From Candidatus Nanopelagicales bacterium (lineage in GTDB: Bacteria > Actinomycetota > Actinomycetes > S36-B12 > GCA-2699445), in the NCBI GenBank assembly GCA_037045355.1, contig JBAOHO010000013.1, forward strand, positions 62,001 to 126,000: a stretch of DNA of 64,000 bases, in the 5' to 3' direction. The translations under genes and the position numbers were made by a program. Of this stretch, positions 1-8,416 are shown piece by piece. Position 1 is the first letter of the stretch; each line of letters opens with the position of its first letter. The notes under the pieces are model-generated. The model was not told where the DNA came from and ran no database searches. It saw nothing but the letters and a program-made list of their open reading frames with translations.

Positions 1-633
1 CGGTGTTTCGTCGTCGACGAACGTGGCGAGGCAGTGAGCCCATCAGCGATCACCGGACTCATCGCTGAGAAGGTCCTGGCAGCGGAGCCCGGGGCGACGA
101 TCATCCACAACCTCATCACGAGCCGAGCAGTCCCCGAACTCATCAGCGAACTCGGTGGCGTGCCGGAACGCACACGCGTGGGACACAGCTACATCAAGGA
201 CACAATGGCGCGCACGGGAGCGGCGTTCGGGGGAGAGCACTCCGGTCACTTCTACTTCCGTGATTTCTGGCGGGCCGACTCCGGCATGTTGGCGGCCATG
301 CATACTCTGGCTGCCCTCGGCCGGACCGAGCCGGGAACCGCCTTGTCCCAGATCATGACCAAGTACGAGCGCTATGTCGCCAGCGGCGAGATCAACACGT
401 CCGTCGCGGACGTAGGGGCCGCTATTGCTGCGGTGCGGGACGCTTTCACCGGACGCGGCGACGTCGATGAGCTCGATGGCCTGACCGTGTCCACCCCGCA
501 GTGGTGGTTCAACGTGCGGCCCTCCAACACCGAGCCGCTCCTCCGTCTGAACGCCGAGGCAGCCGATGACGCCACGTTGGCCGCCATCCGCGACGAGGTG
601 CTGGCTGTCATCCGAACAGGAGTTGACGCGTGA
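1..633 (+). CDS. manB: Phosphomannomutase/phosphoglucomutase, C-terminal part
   Basis: This is the 3' end of an alpha-D-phosphohexomutase, which interconverts hexose 1- and 6-phosphates in the cytosol to supply mannose-1-phosphate for GDP-mannose. The frame is open from base 1 (RCFVVDERGE), so the gene starts before the window; the GTG at 34 is internal. The sugar-binding loop GEHSGHFYFRD and the C-terminal phosphate-binding loop RPSNTEPLLRLNAE are both present. The N-terminal phosphoserine domain and metal loop lie outside the window. The stop overlaps the start of the Trm112-like gene by 4 nt, and manA follows directly, giving a mannose operon arranged as in mycobacteria. Phosphomannomutase is preferred over phosphoglucomutase because of the neighbouring manA. 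Confidence 0.93.
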   Translation, partial: RCFVVDERGEAVSPSAITGLIAEKVLAAEPGATIIHNLITSRAVPELISELGGVPERTRVGHSYIKDTMARTGAAFGGEHSGHFYFRDFWRADSGMLAAMHTLAALGRTEPGTALSQIMTKYERYVASGEINTSVADVGAAIAAVRDAFTGRGDVDELDGLTVSTPQWWFNVRPSNTEPLLRLNAEAADDATLAAIRDEVLAVIRTGVDA

Positions 634-818
634 GTTCCACCTTGGGCCTGGACCCCCTGCTCCTGGAGCTGCTGCGCTGCCCGCAGCCTCATCACGCCGA
701 GCTTCGTGTCGACGAAGACCGTCACGAACTGGTCTGCACCGAGTGCGGTGCCGCCTATCCGGTACGAGACGGACTGCCGATCATGTTGATCGATGAGGCC
801 CGGCAGGGGTCCGGGTGA
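630..818 (+). CDS. Trm112 family protein
   Basis: This 62-residue protein belongs to the Trm112/YcaR family of small zinc-ribbon-like proteins. It has the family pattern LLRCPQPHHAEL, then a central CTECGAAYPVRDGLPIML core. Here only one Cys pair (CTEC) and one single Cys are obvious, so metal binding may be partial. In eukaryotes and archaea Trm112 activates methyltransferases; the bacterial role is not established. The GTG start overlaps the manB stop (GTGA) and the TGA stop overlaps the manA GTG start, so all three genes are translationally coupled. A similar small gene sits between manB and manA in mycobacteria. Confidence 0.88.
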   Translation: MSSTLGLDPLLLELLRCPQPHHAELRVDEDRHELVCTECGAAYPVRDGLPIMLIDEARQGSG

Positions 819-1891
819 GCACCGAGCCGGTCCTGGTCGGTGGTTTCCGTCAGGACTACGACTGGGGTAAGCGGGATGGCCTGGCTGAGTGGACTGCGGT
901 CCCCACCGGTGGCCCACAGGCGGAGTTGTGGTTCGGGGCGCATCCGTCGGGGCCTTCGCCGGTCGTGATGGGGGACGGGACCATGGCCGATCGGATCGCG
1001 GGGGTTCCGTTGCTCGCGAAGATCCTGGCCGCTGGGTCCCCCTTGTCGTTGCAGGTCCACCCTGACGCCGAGACCGCGGAGGCTTGGGCGCGGGACCCAA
1101 CGGCGTCTGATCTCTTGGCCGACTCCGCGGAGAAGACCGAGATGCTCATCGCCATCGAGCCGTTCCGGATTCTGGCCGGGTGGACCCCGGCCGAGCGAGC
1201 ACGCGACATCTTGGCCGCTGTGGGGGCCGACGCAGCCGTGCTCGCTGCCCTGGATGCTGCCGATCGGGCCACTGCCGTGCGGCTGCTGCTCGGCGACCGT
1301 CCCGTGGCTACCGACGTCGATGGTTGGCGTCGCGCTGTTCGCGCCGCAGGCGCAGGAGACGTCGCTGAAGAGAACATGGCATTCGTGGCCGATCGTTTCG
1401 GAACCGATCGGGGAGTGGCGGTCGCCGCGTTGCTCGCATCCGATCTGCTCGCCCCGGGCGACGCCGTCTACGTCCCGGCCGGCGTGCCTCACGCCTATGT
1501 CGCGGGAGTCGGGTTCGAGGTGATGAACTCCTCCGACAACGTCCTGCGGCTCGGGTTGACCGGCAAACGCATGTCGGTCGAACACAGCCTCGCCGCTATC
1601 CGCGACGATCGCAGCGCCGTGATCATCCGTGCTCCCGCTGACCACTGCTACGCACCCGCCGGCGCTCCGTTCCGGGTCCAGACCCTTGCGGGCCAACAGA
1701 CGTACGACGCACCAACTGGGGCCTACCGACTGGTGGTCGTGCTCGCCGGAAGTGGTGACGTCACCACCGATTCGGTAACCAAAGTGGCGCAAGCTGGCCA
1801 GGCGATTGCGATTCCCGCCCAGGCAGCTGCGGCACGCGTCACCACGACCGGCCATGCTGTGGTCGTGGCGGCGACAGAGGCGTCGCAATGA
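815..1891 (+). CDS. manA: Mannose-6-phosphate isomerase, class I
   Basis: This 358-residue zinc enzyme interconverts mannose-6-phosphate and fructose-6-phosphate and feeds the adjacent phosphomannomutase. Type I PMI features include LSLQVHPD (zinc ligands Q and H, residues about 75-82), VPAGVPHAY (about 225) and NSSDNVLRLGLTGKR (about 240-255). The length is close to the usual size of the short bacterial form. The start is the GTG that overlaps the stop of the Trm112 gene. The stop codon lies inside the first unit of a 30-bp tandem repeat, and an ATG overlaps that stop (ATGA), continuing the chain of coupled starts towards the CDF transporter gene. Confidence 0.95.
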   Translation: MSTEPVLVGGFRQDYDWGKRDGLAEWTAVPTGGPQAELWFGAHPSGPSPVVMGDGTMADRIAGVPLLAKILAAGSPLSLQVHPDAETAEAWARDPTASDLLADSAEKTEMLIAIEPFRILAGWTPAERARDILAAVGADAAVLAALDAADRATAVRLLLGDRPVATDVDGWRRAVRAAGAGDVAEENMAFVADRFGTDRGVAVAALLASDLLAPGDAVYVPAGVPHAYVAGVGFEVMNSSDNVLRLGLTGKRMSVEHSLAAIRDDRSAVIIRAPADHCYAPAGAPFRVQTLAGQQTYDAPTGAYRLVVVLAGSGDVTTDSVTKVAQAGQAIAIPAQAAAARVTTTGHAVVVAATEASQ

Positions 1892-1940
1892 GTACAGCGC
1901 CGCGAAGCGGCGTCGCGAGGAGTACAGCGCCGCGAAGCGG
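1881..1940 (+). repeat. 30-bp direct repeat, two copies, spanning the manA stop
   Basis: Positions 1881-1910 and 1911-1940 match at 28 of 30 bases. The first copy contains the manA stop codon and the second ends 6 nt before the start of the next gene. The period is ten codons, so it keeps any reading frame that runs through it. Confidence 0.85.
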
Positions 1941-1950
1941 TGCTTCATGA
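1888..1950 (+). CDS. Possible 20-residue coupling ORF made of a repeat
   Basis: The ATG at 1888 overlaps the manA stop (ATGA). Its frame runs 20 codons and ends in a TGA (1948-1950) that overlaps the ATG of the CDF gene at 1947. The peptide is a direct repeat of about ten residues containing STAPRSG twice. The exact double overlap suggests that ribosomes finishing manA could be handed through this mini-ORF to the transporter gene, which has no good Shine-Dalgarno sequence of its own. It may instead be a non-functional product of a repeat duplication; no homologue is known to me. Confidence 0.35.
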   Translation: MSTAPRSGVARSTAPRSGAS

Positions 1951-2954
1951 GCACCGAAGGTGGCATGCGGGCGGTCATCGCCGCCCTTCTGGCGAACCTC
2001 GGCATCGCCGTGGCCAAATTCGTGGCGTTCATCATCACGCAGTCGTCGTCGATGCTGGCCGAGGCCATCCACTCGCTGGCTGACTCCGGCAACCAGGTGC
2101 TCCTACTCGTCGGCAACAAACGAAGTCAGAAGGAGCGCACCCAAACCCACCAGTTCGGATACGGCCGGCTGCGGTACGTCTACGCATTCGTCGTGGCGAT
2201 CATCCTCTTCCTCGTCGGCGGACTGTTCTCGCTGTACGAGGGCTTTCACAAGATCCAGCACCCGGAACCTCTGAACGACCCCCAGATCGCCTTCATCGTG
2301 TTGATCGTGGCCATCATCCTCGAGTCGTTCTCACTGCGCACTGCGCTGAAGGAGTCGAACAAGTCCCGCGGGCGACGCAACCTGTTCCGATTCGTGCGCG
2401 ACACCCGCAACCCCGAACTCCCGGTGATCCTGCTCGAGGACACCGGTGCCCTCTTCGGTCTGGTCTTCGCGCTCATCGGTGTCACGTTGGCGGTCGTGAC
2501 CGGCAACGGTGCCTTTGACGGGTTGGGAGCGATGTCCGTCGGCACACTGCTGATCGTGATCGCCATCTTCCTCGGCATGGAGATGACCTCGATGTTGACC
2601 GGGGAGGCGGCGCTGCCCGAGGAGGACGCCGCGATGCGCGCCGCCATCGAGCAGGTTTCGGGGATCGAGCGCGTGATCCACATGCGATCACTGCACACCG
2701 GGCCCGACGAGGTGCTGCTCGCCGCCAAGATCGCCGTGCCGGCTGACGCGAGCGGTCGGCAGATCGCAGATCTCATCGACCAGGCCGAGGTGGGCGTACG
2801 CGAGGCCATGCCCGGCAAGGCCTGCCTCGTCTACCTCGAGCCGGATCTGTTCCACGTTGAGTACAAGTCCGCTGCTGAGGTGGCCTCCGAGCAAGCCCGG
2901 AGCCCAGGCTCAGACGAGGGTTCCTCGGATTCGGATCCGGGTTCTGGGCGCTGA
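1947..2954 (+). CDS. Cation diffusion facilitator (CDF) family transporter
   Basis: This 335-residue inner-membrane protein of the CDF family probably exports a divalent metal such as zinc, iron or manganese in exchange for protons. The first helix (VIAALLANLGIAVAKF) and second helix carry the CDF signature SSSMLAEAIHSLADSGNQ, with the Asp of HSLAD as metal ligand. Further helices lie at about residues 75-95, 110-125, 160-180 and 190-210. A C-terminal cytoplasmic dimerisation domain (VIHMRSLHTGPDEVLLAAKI) follows. The tail is acidic and Ser/Gly/Asp-rich. The ATG at 1947 is chosen because it overlaps the mini-ORF stop and gives a normal N-terminus; the open frame upstream lies antisense and inside the repeat. 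The substrate cannot be read from sequence. Confidence 0.9.
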   Translation: MSTEGGMRAVIAALLANLGIAVAKFVAFIITQSSSMLAEAIHSLADSGNQVLLLVGNKRSQKERTQTHQFGYGRLRYVYAFVVAIILFLVGGLFSLYEGFHKIQHPEPLNDPQIAFIVLIVAIILESFSLRTALKESNKSRGRRNLFRFVRDTRNPELPVILLEDTGALFGLVFALIGVTLAVVTGNGAFDGLGAMSVGTLLIVIAIFLGMEMTSMLTGEAALPEEDAAMRAAIEQVSGIERVIHMRSLHTGPDEVLLAAKIAVPADASGRQIADLIDQAEVGVREAMPGKACLVYLEPDLFHVEYKSAAEVASEQARSPGSDEGSSDSDPGSGR

Positions 2955-3052
2955 TCAGCGGCCTGTGGCAGAATACCGGGGTCGGACCAACGAAGCCTCG
3001 TGACGTCCCCAGGCATTGCCTGCACAACCCCACCTGCATCACGAGGAGAATG

Positions 3053-4483
3053 ATGTCCGTTTCCGACTTCAAGGTCGCCGACCTTTCCCTGGCCGACTTC
3101 GGCCGCCGCGAGATCATCCTGGCCGAGCACGAGATGCCCGGCCTCATGGCCATGCGCTCCCAGTTCGCAGCGCAGCAGCCGTTGCGTGGCGCCCGGATCA
3201 CCGGATCGCTGCACATGACTGTCCAGACTGCCGTCCTCATCGAGACGCTGACAGTTCTGGGGGCGGACGTGCGGTGGGCATCCTGCAACATCTACTCCAC
3301 CCAGGATCATGCGGCCGCGGCCGTCGTCGTGGGTCCGGACGGCACCCCTGAAGACCCGCGGGGTGTCCCGGTGTTCGCCTGGAAGGGCGAGACACTGCCG
3401 GAGTACTGGTGGTGCACCGAGCAGGCGCTGCTCTGGCCCGAGGGCGGGCCCAACATGCTGCTCGACGATGGTGGTGACGCCACGCTGCTGATCCACAAGG
3501 GCGTCGAGTTCGAGCGCGCCGGGGCGGTGCCGATGCCCGGCCCAGGCGACAACGAGGAGTACCAGGTCGTCCTCGAACTTCTCCGCGAGACCATGGCCCG
3601 CGATTCGCAGCGTTGGACACAGGTCGCCGACGGCATCATCGGAGTCACCGAGGAGACCACCACCGGGGTTCACCGCCTCTACGAGATGATGGCCGGCCAG
3701 ACGCTGCTGTTCCCCGCGATCAACGTCAACGATTCGGTGACCAAGAGCAAGTTCGACAACAAGTACGGTTGCCGCCACTCACTCATCGACGGCATCAACC
3801 GCGCCACCGATGTGCTGATCGGTGGCAAGACGGCCGTCGTGTGCGGGTATGGCGACGTGGGCAAGGGCTGCGCGGATTCTCTGCGGGGTCAGGGAGCGCG
3901 GGTCATCGTCACCGAGATCGATCCGATCTGCGCTCTGCAGGCGGTGATGGACGGCTATCAGGTCGCGCGTCTCGACGACGTGGTCTCGGTCGCGGACATC
4001 TTCGTCACTGCCACCGGCTGCAAGGACGTCATCACCGTCGAGGACATGACGCGCATGAAGCATCAGGCGGTCGTGGGCAACATCGGGCACTTCGACAACG
4101 AGATCGAGGTCGCCGGCCTGGAGGATGTCGCCACGAAGACCGAAATCAAACCGCAGGTCGCCCAGTGGCAGTTCGCCGACGGTCACACGATCATCATGCT
4201 GAGCGAAGGTCGGCTGCTGAACCTGGGTAATGCCACCGGGCACCCCTCGTTCGTGATGTCGAACTCCTTCACCAACCAGGTACTCGCTCAGATCGAACTG
4301 TTCACCAAGCGGGACGAGTACCCGATCGGCGTGCACGTGCTGCCCAAGCATCTCGACGAGATGGTGGCTCGGTTGCACCTGGAGTCGCTCGGTGTCGACC
4401 TCACGGAACTGAGCAAGGATCAGGCTGAGTATCTCGGTGTCGATGTCGCGGGGCCGTACAAGCCGGATCACTACCGCTACTGA
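3053..4483 (+). CDS. ahcY: Adenosylhomocysteinase (S-adenosylhomocysteine hydrolase)
   Basis: This 476-residue NAD-dependent cytosolic enzyme splits S-adenosylhomocysteine into adenosine and homocysteine, clearing the inhibitor of methyltransferases. Substrate-domain motifs SLHMTVQTAVLIETL and SCNIYSTQDH are near the N-terminus. The NAD-binding Rossmann motif CGYGDVGKGCADSLRGQG lies at about residues 263-280, preceded by NDSVTKSKFDN. NSFTNQVLAQIELF and the tail DQAEYLGVDVAGPYKPDHYRY are diagnostic. Of two tandem ATGs (3050, 3053) the second is chosen because it leaves a workable gap to the AGGAG at 3044-3048. The gene stands upstream of mtrA as sahH does in mycobacteria, but without the intervening tmk. 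Confidence 0.97.
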   Translation: MSVSDFKVADLSLADFGRREIILAEHEMPGLMAMRSQFAAQQPLRGARITGSLHMTVQTAVLIETLTVLGADVRWASCNIYSTQDHAAAAVVVGPDGTPEDPRGVPVFAWKGETLPEYWWCTEQALLWPEGGPNMLLDDGGDATLLIHKGVEFERAGAVPMPGPGDNEEYQVVLELLRETMARDSQRWTQVADGIIGVTEETTTGVHRLYEMMAGQTLLFPAINVNDSVTKSKFDNKYGCRHSLIDGINRATDVLIGGKTAVVCGYGDVGKGCADSLRGQGARVIVTEIDPICALQAVMDGYQVARLDDVVSVADIFVTATGCKDVITVEDMTRMKHQAVVGNIGHFDNEIEVAGLEDVATKTEIKPQVAQWQFADGHTIIMLSEGRLLNLGNATGHPSFVMSNSFTNQVLAQIELFTKRDEYPIGVHVLPKHLDEMVARLHLESLGVDLTELSKDQAEYLGVDVAGPYKPDHYRY

Positions 4484-4507
4484 TTCACAACATCCACTGA
4501 CAGTGGA

Positions 4508-4541
4508 GCAGCGGCGCGGAGGAACACTCCGCGCCTGCTGC
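4508..4541. terminator. Bidirectional terminator hairpin between convergent genes
   Basis: A 14-bp GC-rich stem with one bulged T (4536) and a 5-nt loop (GAACA) sits between the ahcY stop and the stop of the convergent beta-propeller gene. There is no U tract, as is usual for actinobacterial terminators. The position fits termination from both sides. Confidence 0.75.
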
Positions 4542-6118
4542 TACTGGCTGCTCGTGGTGGGTGCGGGCATCGGGGCTGCTGTTGCCTGATCGGCGGGGAA
4601 CAGCGCGTGAATCCCGCCGTCGCGGGTCCCGAACCACATCTTCCCGCCCCACACCGCCGGTGTGGATTCGATGCAACCCCCGATGTCGACCTTCCACAGC
4701 TCCGTGGGTTGGACGGCAGTGTTGCCCATGTCGAAGCCGTGCATCGTACCGTCACAGTCGCCGATGAGCAGGACGTCGTCGATGACCACAGGAGACTGCC
4801 AGGTCGGACCGGGCAGTTGGAAGCGCCAGCGTTCCTGGCCCGTGGCCCGATCGATGGCGAGGACGTCGCCGGCGTTGGTGTCGAACACGACGACGTCCTC
4901 GTAGAGGGCAGGTGTGCCCCAGATTCCGCCGGACCCCGGGTCCTTGATGCTCCACACAAGGGGGTCGTCGGGCTTGGTGGGATCCAGCTTCATCATCTGG
5001 CCGACCTGCTTGCTGCGGGTGTTGCCCTTCTCGTACTCCGATCCGACGTACAAGAAGCCGTCCTGGTCGATGACGATGGAAGCGTCAGTGTCGTCACCCG
5101 TCCAGAACCGGAACACCCGCTCGGGTTTGGCGCCGTCCTGCAGGCCGGCGATGTCCCAGCCTTGGACGAGGCCGGCGCTGTTGGCGAAGTAGACGGTGTC
5201 CTTGTAGATCGACACGGAGTTCTCGATGGACACCTGGTTGCTGCCGAACTCCTCGAGCAGTTCGTCATCCCAACCTGGTGCGTTGAACACGAGTTCCGGG
5301 TCGACGGTGACCTTGCCGTCGGGGCCGTAGGACCGGTTCAGTTTGACGATGTGGAACTGGCTGTTCTCACCGCCTTCGAACAGGTAGTCGTCGATGACGA
5401 GCGGGGAGCCGTCCCAGTCGTTGTTCCACTGCACCGGTGAGACGGCGTCGGCGCTCAACTTCCACAGTTCCTGCGGTTTGTCGCCGTCGAACGACAACAC
5501 CCGCAGGTAGTTGTCGCGGGAACCCGTGTAGACCAACGGGAAGCCGTCGGGGTCGATGGTGACGGAGCCCTTGATGATGTCCCCGGTCTTGTAAGGGGGC
5601 AGGATCTGCTCACCGGTGTTGGCGTCGAGGAAGTGCACGCCGTAGTCGTAGGCGCCGAACACCAGCCAGGTGCGGCCGTCGCGATCGAACACCGCCGGCT
5701 GGCCCGTCCAACCCGTGCCGCACCAGGTTTCCGGGCCACCGCCGTCGTCGGAGGTGCCGCAGAGGCCCCCCTTGCTGGGGTACCGCCAGGCTTGCACGGG
5801 TGCCTCACGGGGCAGGGGGCCCGTGCCGTAGAAGGTCCGGGTCGGGTTGCCCCGGAAGGTGATCAGCCCGGTGACCGTTCCCGGCGGGTAGGGCTGTCCG
5901 ACCCCAGCAGGGTCGGACCAGTACGGACTGTCGCCGGGTACGGCCGGGGACGGTGGGGTAGCAGCGGGTGACTCGGTCGGGAGATCGGCCCCGGCAGCGG
6001 CCTGTTGCACCGGATCCGAGCGCATCGACCAGAACAGAACGAAGGCGGCGAGCACGAAGACTCCCAGCAGGGCGAAGGTCGAGCGCGCGGATCTCACTGC
6101 CTCAGGGTAAGCAGACAT
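4541..6118 (-). CDS. Membrane-anchored PQQ-like beta-propeller protein
   Basis: This 525-residue protein has an N-terminal membrane anchor (FALLGVFVLAAFVLFW, about residues 15-30), a short Pro/Ala-rich linker and a long extracytoplasmic beta-propeller. Blades recur as W-x-D-G-S-P-like and LLIGDCDGTMHGFDM or VVFDTNAGDVLAIDRATGQERW strands typical of PQQ/BamB-type repeats. No PQQ-dehydrogenase catalytic residues are recognised, so a structural or binding role is more likely than an enzyme. The ATG at 6118 is chosen because it places the anchor at the N-terminus; the longer frame would run antisense into the next gene. It is divergent from the gene at 6183 and convergent with ahcY. Confidence 0.82.
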   Translation of the reverse strand: MSAYPEAVRSARSTFALLGVFVLAAFVLFWSMRSDPVQQAAAGADLPTESPAATPPSPAVPGDSPYWSDPAGVGQPYPPGTVTGLITFRGNPTRTFYGTGPLPREAPVQAWRYPSKGGLCGTSDDGGGPETWCGTGWTGQPAVFDRDGRTWLVFGAYDYGVHFLDANTGEQILPPYKTGDIIKGSVTIDPDGFPLVYTGSRDNYLRVLSFDGDKPQELWKLSADAVSPVQWNNDWDGSPLVIDDYLFEGGENSQFHIVKLNRSYGPDGKVTVDPELVFNAPGWDDELLEEFGSNQVSIENSVSIYKDTVYFANSAGLVQGWDIAGLQDGAKPERVFRFWTGDDTDASIVIDQDGFLYVGSEYEKGNTRSKQVGQMMKLDPTKPDDPLVWSIKDPGSGGIWGTPALYEDVVVFDTNAGDVLAIDRATGQERWRFQLPGPTWQSPVVIDDVLLIGDCDGTMHGFDMGNTAVQPTELWKVDIGGCIESTPAVWGGKMWFGTRDGGIHALFPADQATAAPMPAPTTSSQ

Positions 6119-6182
6119 CGGTTGCCGACCGGGCAACGCCACCTGCCGATGTTGAAGGATGGCGCCAACGTGAGGAGACCAG

Positions 6183-7679
6183 GTGTCGGACAACGGAGTG
6201 CAGTTCCCCGAGCAAGACGGCCGCCGATCGACAACGGCCACCGGTCGGGCCGCATTCGCGGCGGCCGCGGACGCCGTGGACAACCGCCTGGCTCGCCGCA
6301 TCCGGGCAACCTCGGACTGGCGGAAGAACTACGTCGCCCCGGCGCGGGACCTGGTCGCTGTCTCGGGTCGTGATGCCGAGCTGCCGGTCGCAGCCGCAAG
6401 CGCCGGCCTGGAGTACCTGTCAGGTGCGTTCGGGTTCGTGGTCGACGGGGCCGAGCATCCGTTGGCCCTGGCCTGCGAACTGCCCGGGGCGTTGGCGACC
6501 CGCTCGTTCCCGGGAGGTGCGGCCGTGCGCACCGGACTCGAGATCCCTTATCGGGGGCGAACACTCGAAGGGTCGGATCTACGGGCCCAGGTGCGCCGCT
6601 GGGTGGCGGCCGGGGTTGTCGAACCGTCCTTCCAGGTCGCCGTCGACGCCATGATCGACAACCCGGACTGGCTCGATCTGTCCCACACGACGATCGTGAT
6701 GCTGGGCGCAGGGGCGGAACTCGCGCCCCTGCGGGAACTGCTGTCGTGGGGGGCCCAGGTCCTCGCGATCGACCTACCCGGCCCGGGAGTGTGGCGGCGC
6801 ATCATCGCCGCGGTCGAGGGGACCCCGGGAATCCTGCAGGTACCCGTCGCGCCGGGCGCCGGCATCGGACCGGGCAGCAGTATCGACGATGTCGCGGACG
6901 CTGCCGGCGCTGATCTGCTCACGGAATTGCCGGCCATCGCGTCGTGGATCTCCAGCTTCGGCGGTGACCTCGTGCTCGGCAATTACCTGTACGCCGACGG
7001 CGCCACGAACGTGAGACTGTCCCTGGCTGCCGACGCCCTCATGACGCACCTGGCCGATACCTGTGGCGTGCACACGGTGCCCGCGTTCCTGGCGACACCG
7101 ACAGACGCGTTCCAGGTGGGACCGGACGTGGTGCTCGATTCCCGTGAGCGCTGGCGGCACCACCACCTGGCCCGGGCCACGAGGTTGCCCCTGCGGGCCG
7201 CCAATCTGTTCCAGCCCCACTACGTCGACATGATGCGCGACGACACCGGAGTCCAGTACGCGGTGGCTGACTGCCTCGTCCCCCAACAGGGTCCGAACTA
7301 CCTTCTGGCAAAGCGGATGCAGCGTTGGCGCGCTCTGGACTGGCGGAACCGGGGCCGTCGGGTGTCCCTGAACGTGGCGCCCGCCACCCGAACGCGCTCA
7401 GTGGTCAAGAACCGCATGCTGGCCGCGGCCTACGCGGGTGCGGGCCGGTTCGGGTTGGAGATCTTCGAACCAGCCACCACCAACGCCTTGATGGCCGCCA
7501 TGCTCGTGCGGGACCTCCGCGATCCACGGTCGGCGGCCGACCCAGCGGTGGAGTTGGCGCATCCGACACAACTGTTCACCGACGCCGCAGCCCATGGGGG
7601 CCTGTGGCGCTCACCCTTCTCGCCGCGGTCGGTGCTCGGCGTCGCCGCCGTCGTGGGCATGATCGAACGGGCCGCCTGA
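6183..7679 (+). CDS. Conserved hypothetical protein with Rossmann-like segment
   Basis: I do not recognise a named family for this 498-residue soluble protein. Residues about 160-195 (TTIVMLGAGAELAPLRELLSWGAQVLAIDLP, quoted in part) look like the first beta-alpha-beta unit of a nucleotide-binding Rossmann fold: GAGAEL in place of GxGxxG, and an acidic residue (D) closing the second strand. There is no signal peptide or membrane helix. The GTG at 6183 is preceded by GAGGAG at a good distance. It lies between a divergent beta-propeller gene and mtrA, without obvious functional linkage. NAD-dependent oxidoreductase activity is possible but unproven. Confidence 0.7.
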   Translation: MSDNGVQFPEQDGRRSTTATGRAAFAAAADAVDNRLARRIRATSDWRKNYVAPARDLVAVSGRDAELPVAAASAGLEYLSGAFGFVVDGAEHPLALACELPGALATRSFPGGAAVRTGLEIPYRGRTLEGSDLRAQVRRWVAAGVVEPSFQVAVDAMIDNPDWLDLSHTTIVMLGAGAELAPLRELLSWGAQVLAIDLPGPGVWRRIIAAVEGTPGILQVPVAPGAGIGPGSSIDDVADAAGADLLTELPAIASWISSFGGDLVLGNYLYADGATNVRLSLAADALMTHLADTCGVHTVPAFLATPTDAFQVGPDVVLDSRERWRHHHLARATRLPLRAANLFQPHYVDMMRDDTGVQYAVADCLVPQQGPNYLLAKRMQRWRALDWRNRGRRVSLNVAPATRTRSVVKNRMLAAAYAGAGRFGLEIFEPATTNALMAAMLVRDLRDPRSAADPAVELAHPTQLFTDAAAHGGLWRSPFSPRSVLGVAAVVGMIERAA

Positions 7680-7738
7680 CAACGCCGGTCCCGACGTGGG
7701 TGCGCCCACCCGCCGGACGCTGGTGTCATGATGGGCCA

Positions 7739-8416
7739 GTGACAGGTCGCATTCTGGTGGTTGATGACGATCCGGCGCTGGCCGAGATGTTGACGATTGT
7801 GCTCAAAGGCGAGGGCTATTCGGTCGGAGTCTGCTCCGACGGCGGCTCCGCGCTGGCGGCGTTTCGGGACTTCGGCCCGGACGCGGTGCTACTCGACGTG
7901 ATGCTCCCGGGGGCCGACGGCATCGAGGTGTGCCGGCAGATCCGCACCGAGTCGGACACCCCGATCATCATGCTGACCGCCCGGACCGACACCACCGACG
8001 TGGTGCGCGGACTCGAGGCGGGTGCCGACGACTACGTTGTCAAGCCGTTCAAGCCCAAAGAGCTCATCGCCCGGATCCGAGCCCAGATGCGGCCCGCGGC
8101 TCAGGTCGCCCCGGAGGTCATCCGGTTGCGCGACCTCGAGATCGACTACTCGGGCCACACGGTCACTCGCGCTGGTCAAGTCATCTCCTTGACGCCGCTG
8201 GAGTTCGAACTTCTTGCCTGTCTCGCGCGCAAGCCGTGGCAGGTCTACACCAGGGACATGCTGCTGCGCGAGGTCTGGGGCTACCAGCACGCTGCTGACA
8301 CCCGACTCGTCAATGTCCACGTGCAGCGGTTGCGTGGCAAGATCGAGATCGACCCCGACAATCCGCAGTACGTGATCACCGTGCGCGGGGTGGGATACAA
8401 GGCCGGATCGGACTGA
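7739..8416 (+). CDS. mtrA: Response regulator MtrA (OmpR family)
   Basis: This 225-residue regulator is the DNA-binding partner of MtrB and in actinobacteria controls cell division, cell-wall and osmotic genes. The receiver domain has the acidic triplet DDD at 9-11, phospho-acceptor Asp53 in LLDVMLPG and the conserved Lys in VVKPF. The C-terminal winged helix has LTPLEFELLACLARKPWQVYTR and RLRGKIEIDPDNPQYVITVRGVGYK. The GTG at 7739 is chosen by alignment to the MtrA N-terminus; no Shine-Dalgarno is present, and a CATGAT box at 7727-7732 six bases upstream suggests a leaderless transcript. The stop overlaps the mtrB start by one base. Confidence 0.95.
   Translation: MTGRILVVDDDPALAEMLTIVLKGEGYSVGVCSDGGSALAAFRDFGPDAVLLDVMLPGADGIEVCRQIRTESDTPIIMLTARTDTTDVVRGLEAGADDYVVKPFKPKELIARIRAQMRPAAQVAPEVIRLRDLEIDYSGHTVTRAGQVISLTPLEFELLACLARKPWQVYTRDMLLREVWGYQHAADTRLVNVHVQRLRGKIEIDPDNPQYVITVRGVGYKAGSD

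Noticed and set aside
3001..3052. SAH riboswitch upstream of ahcY
   Set aside because: The short leader does not show the conserved SAH-riboswitch core or pseudoknot; only a ribosome binding site is clear.
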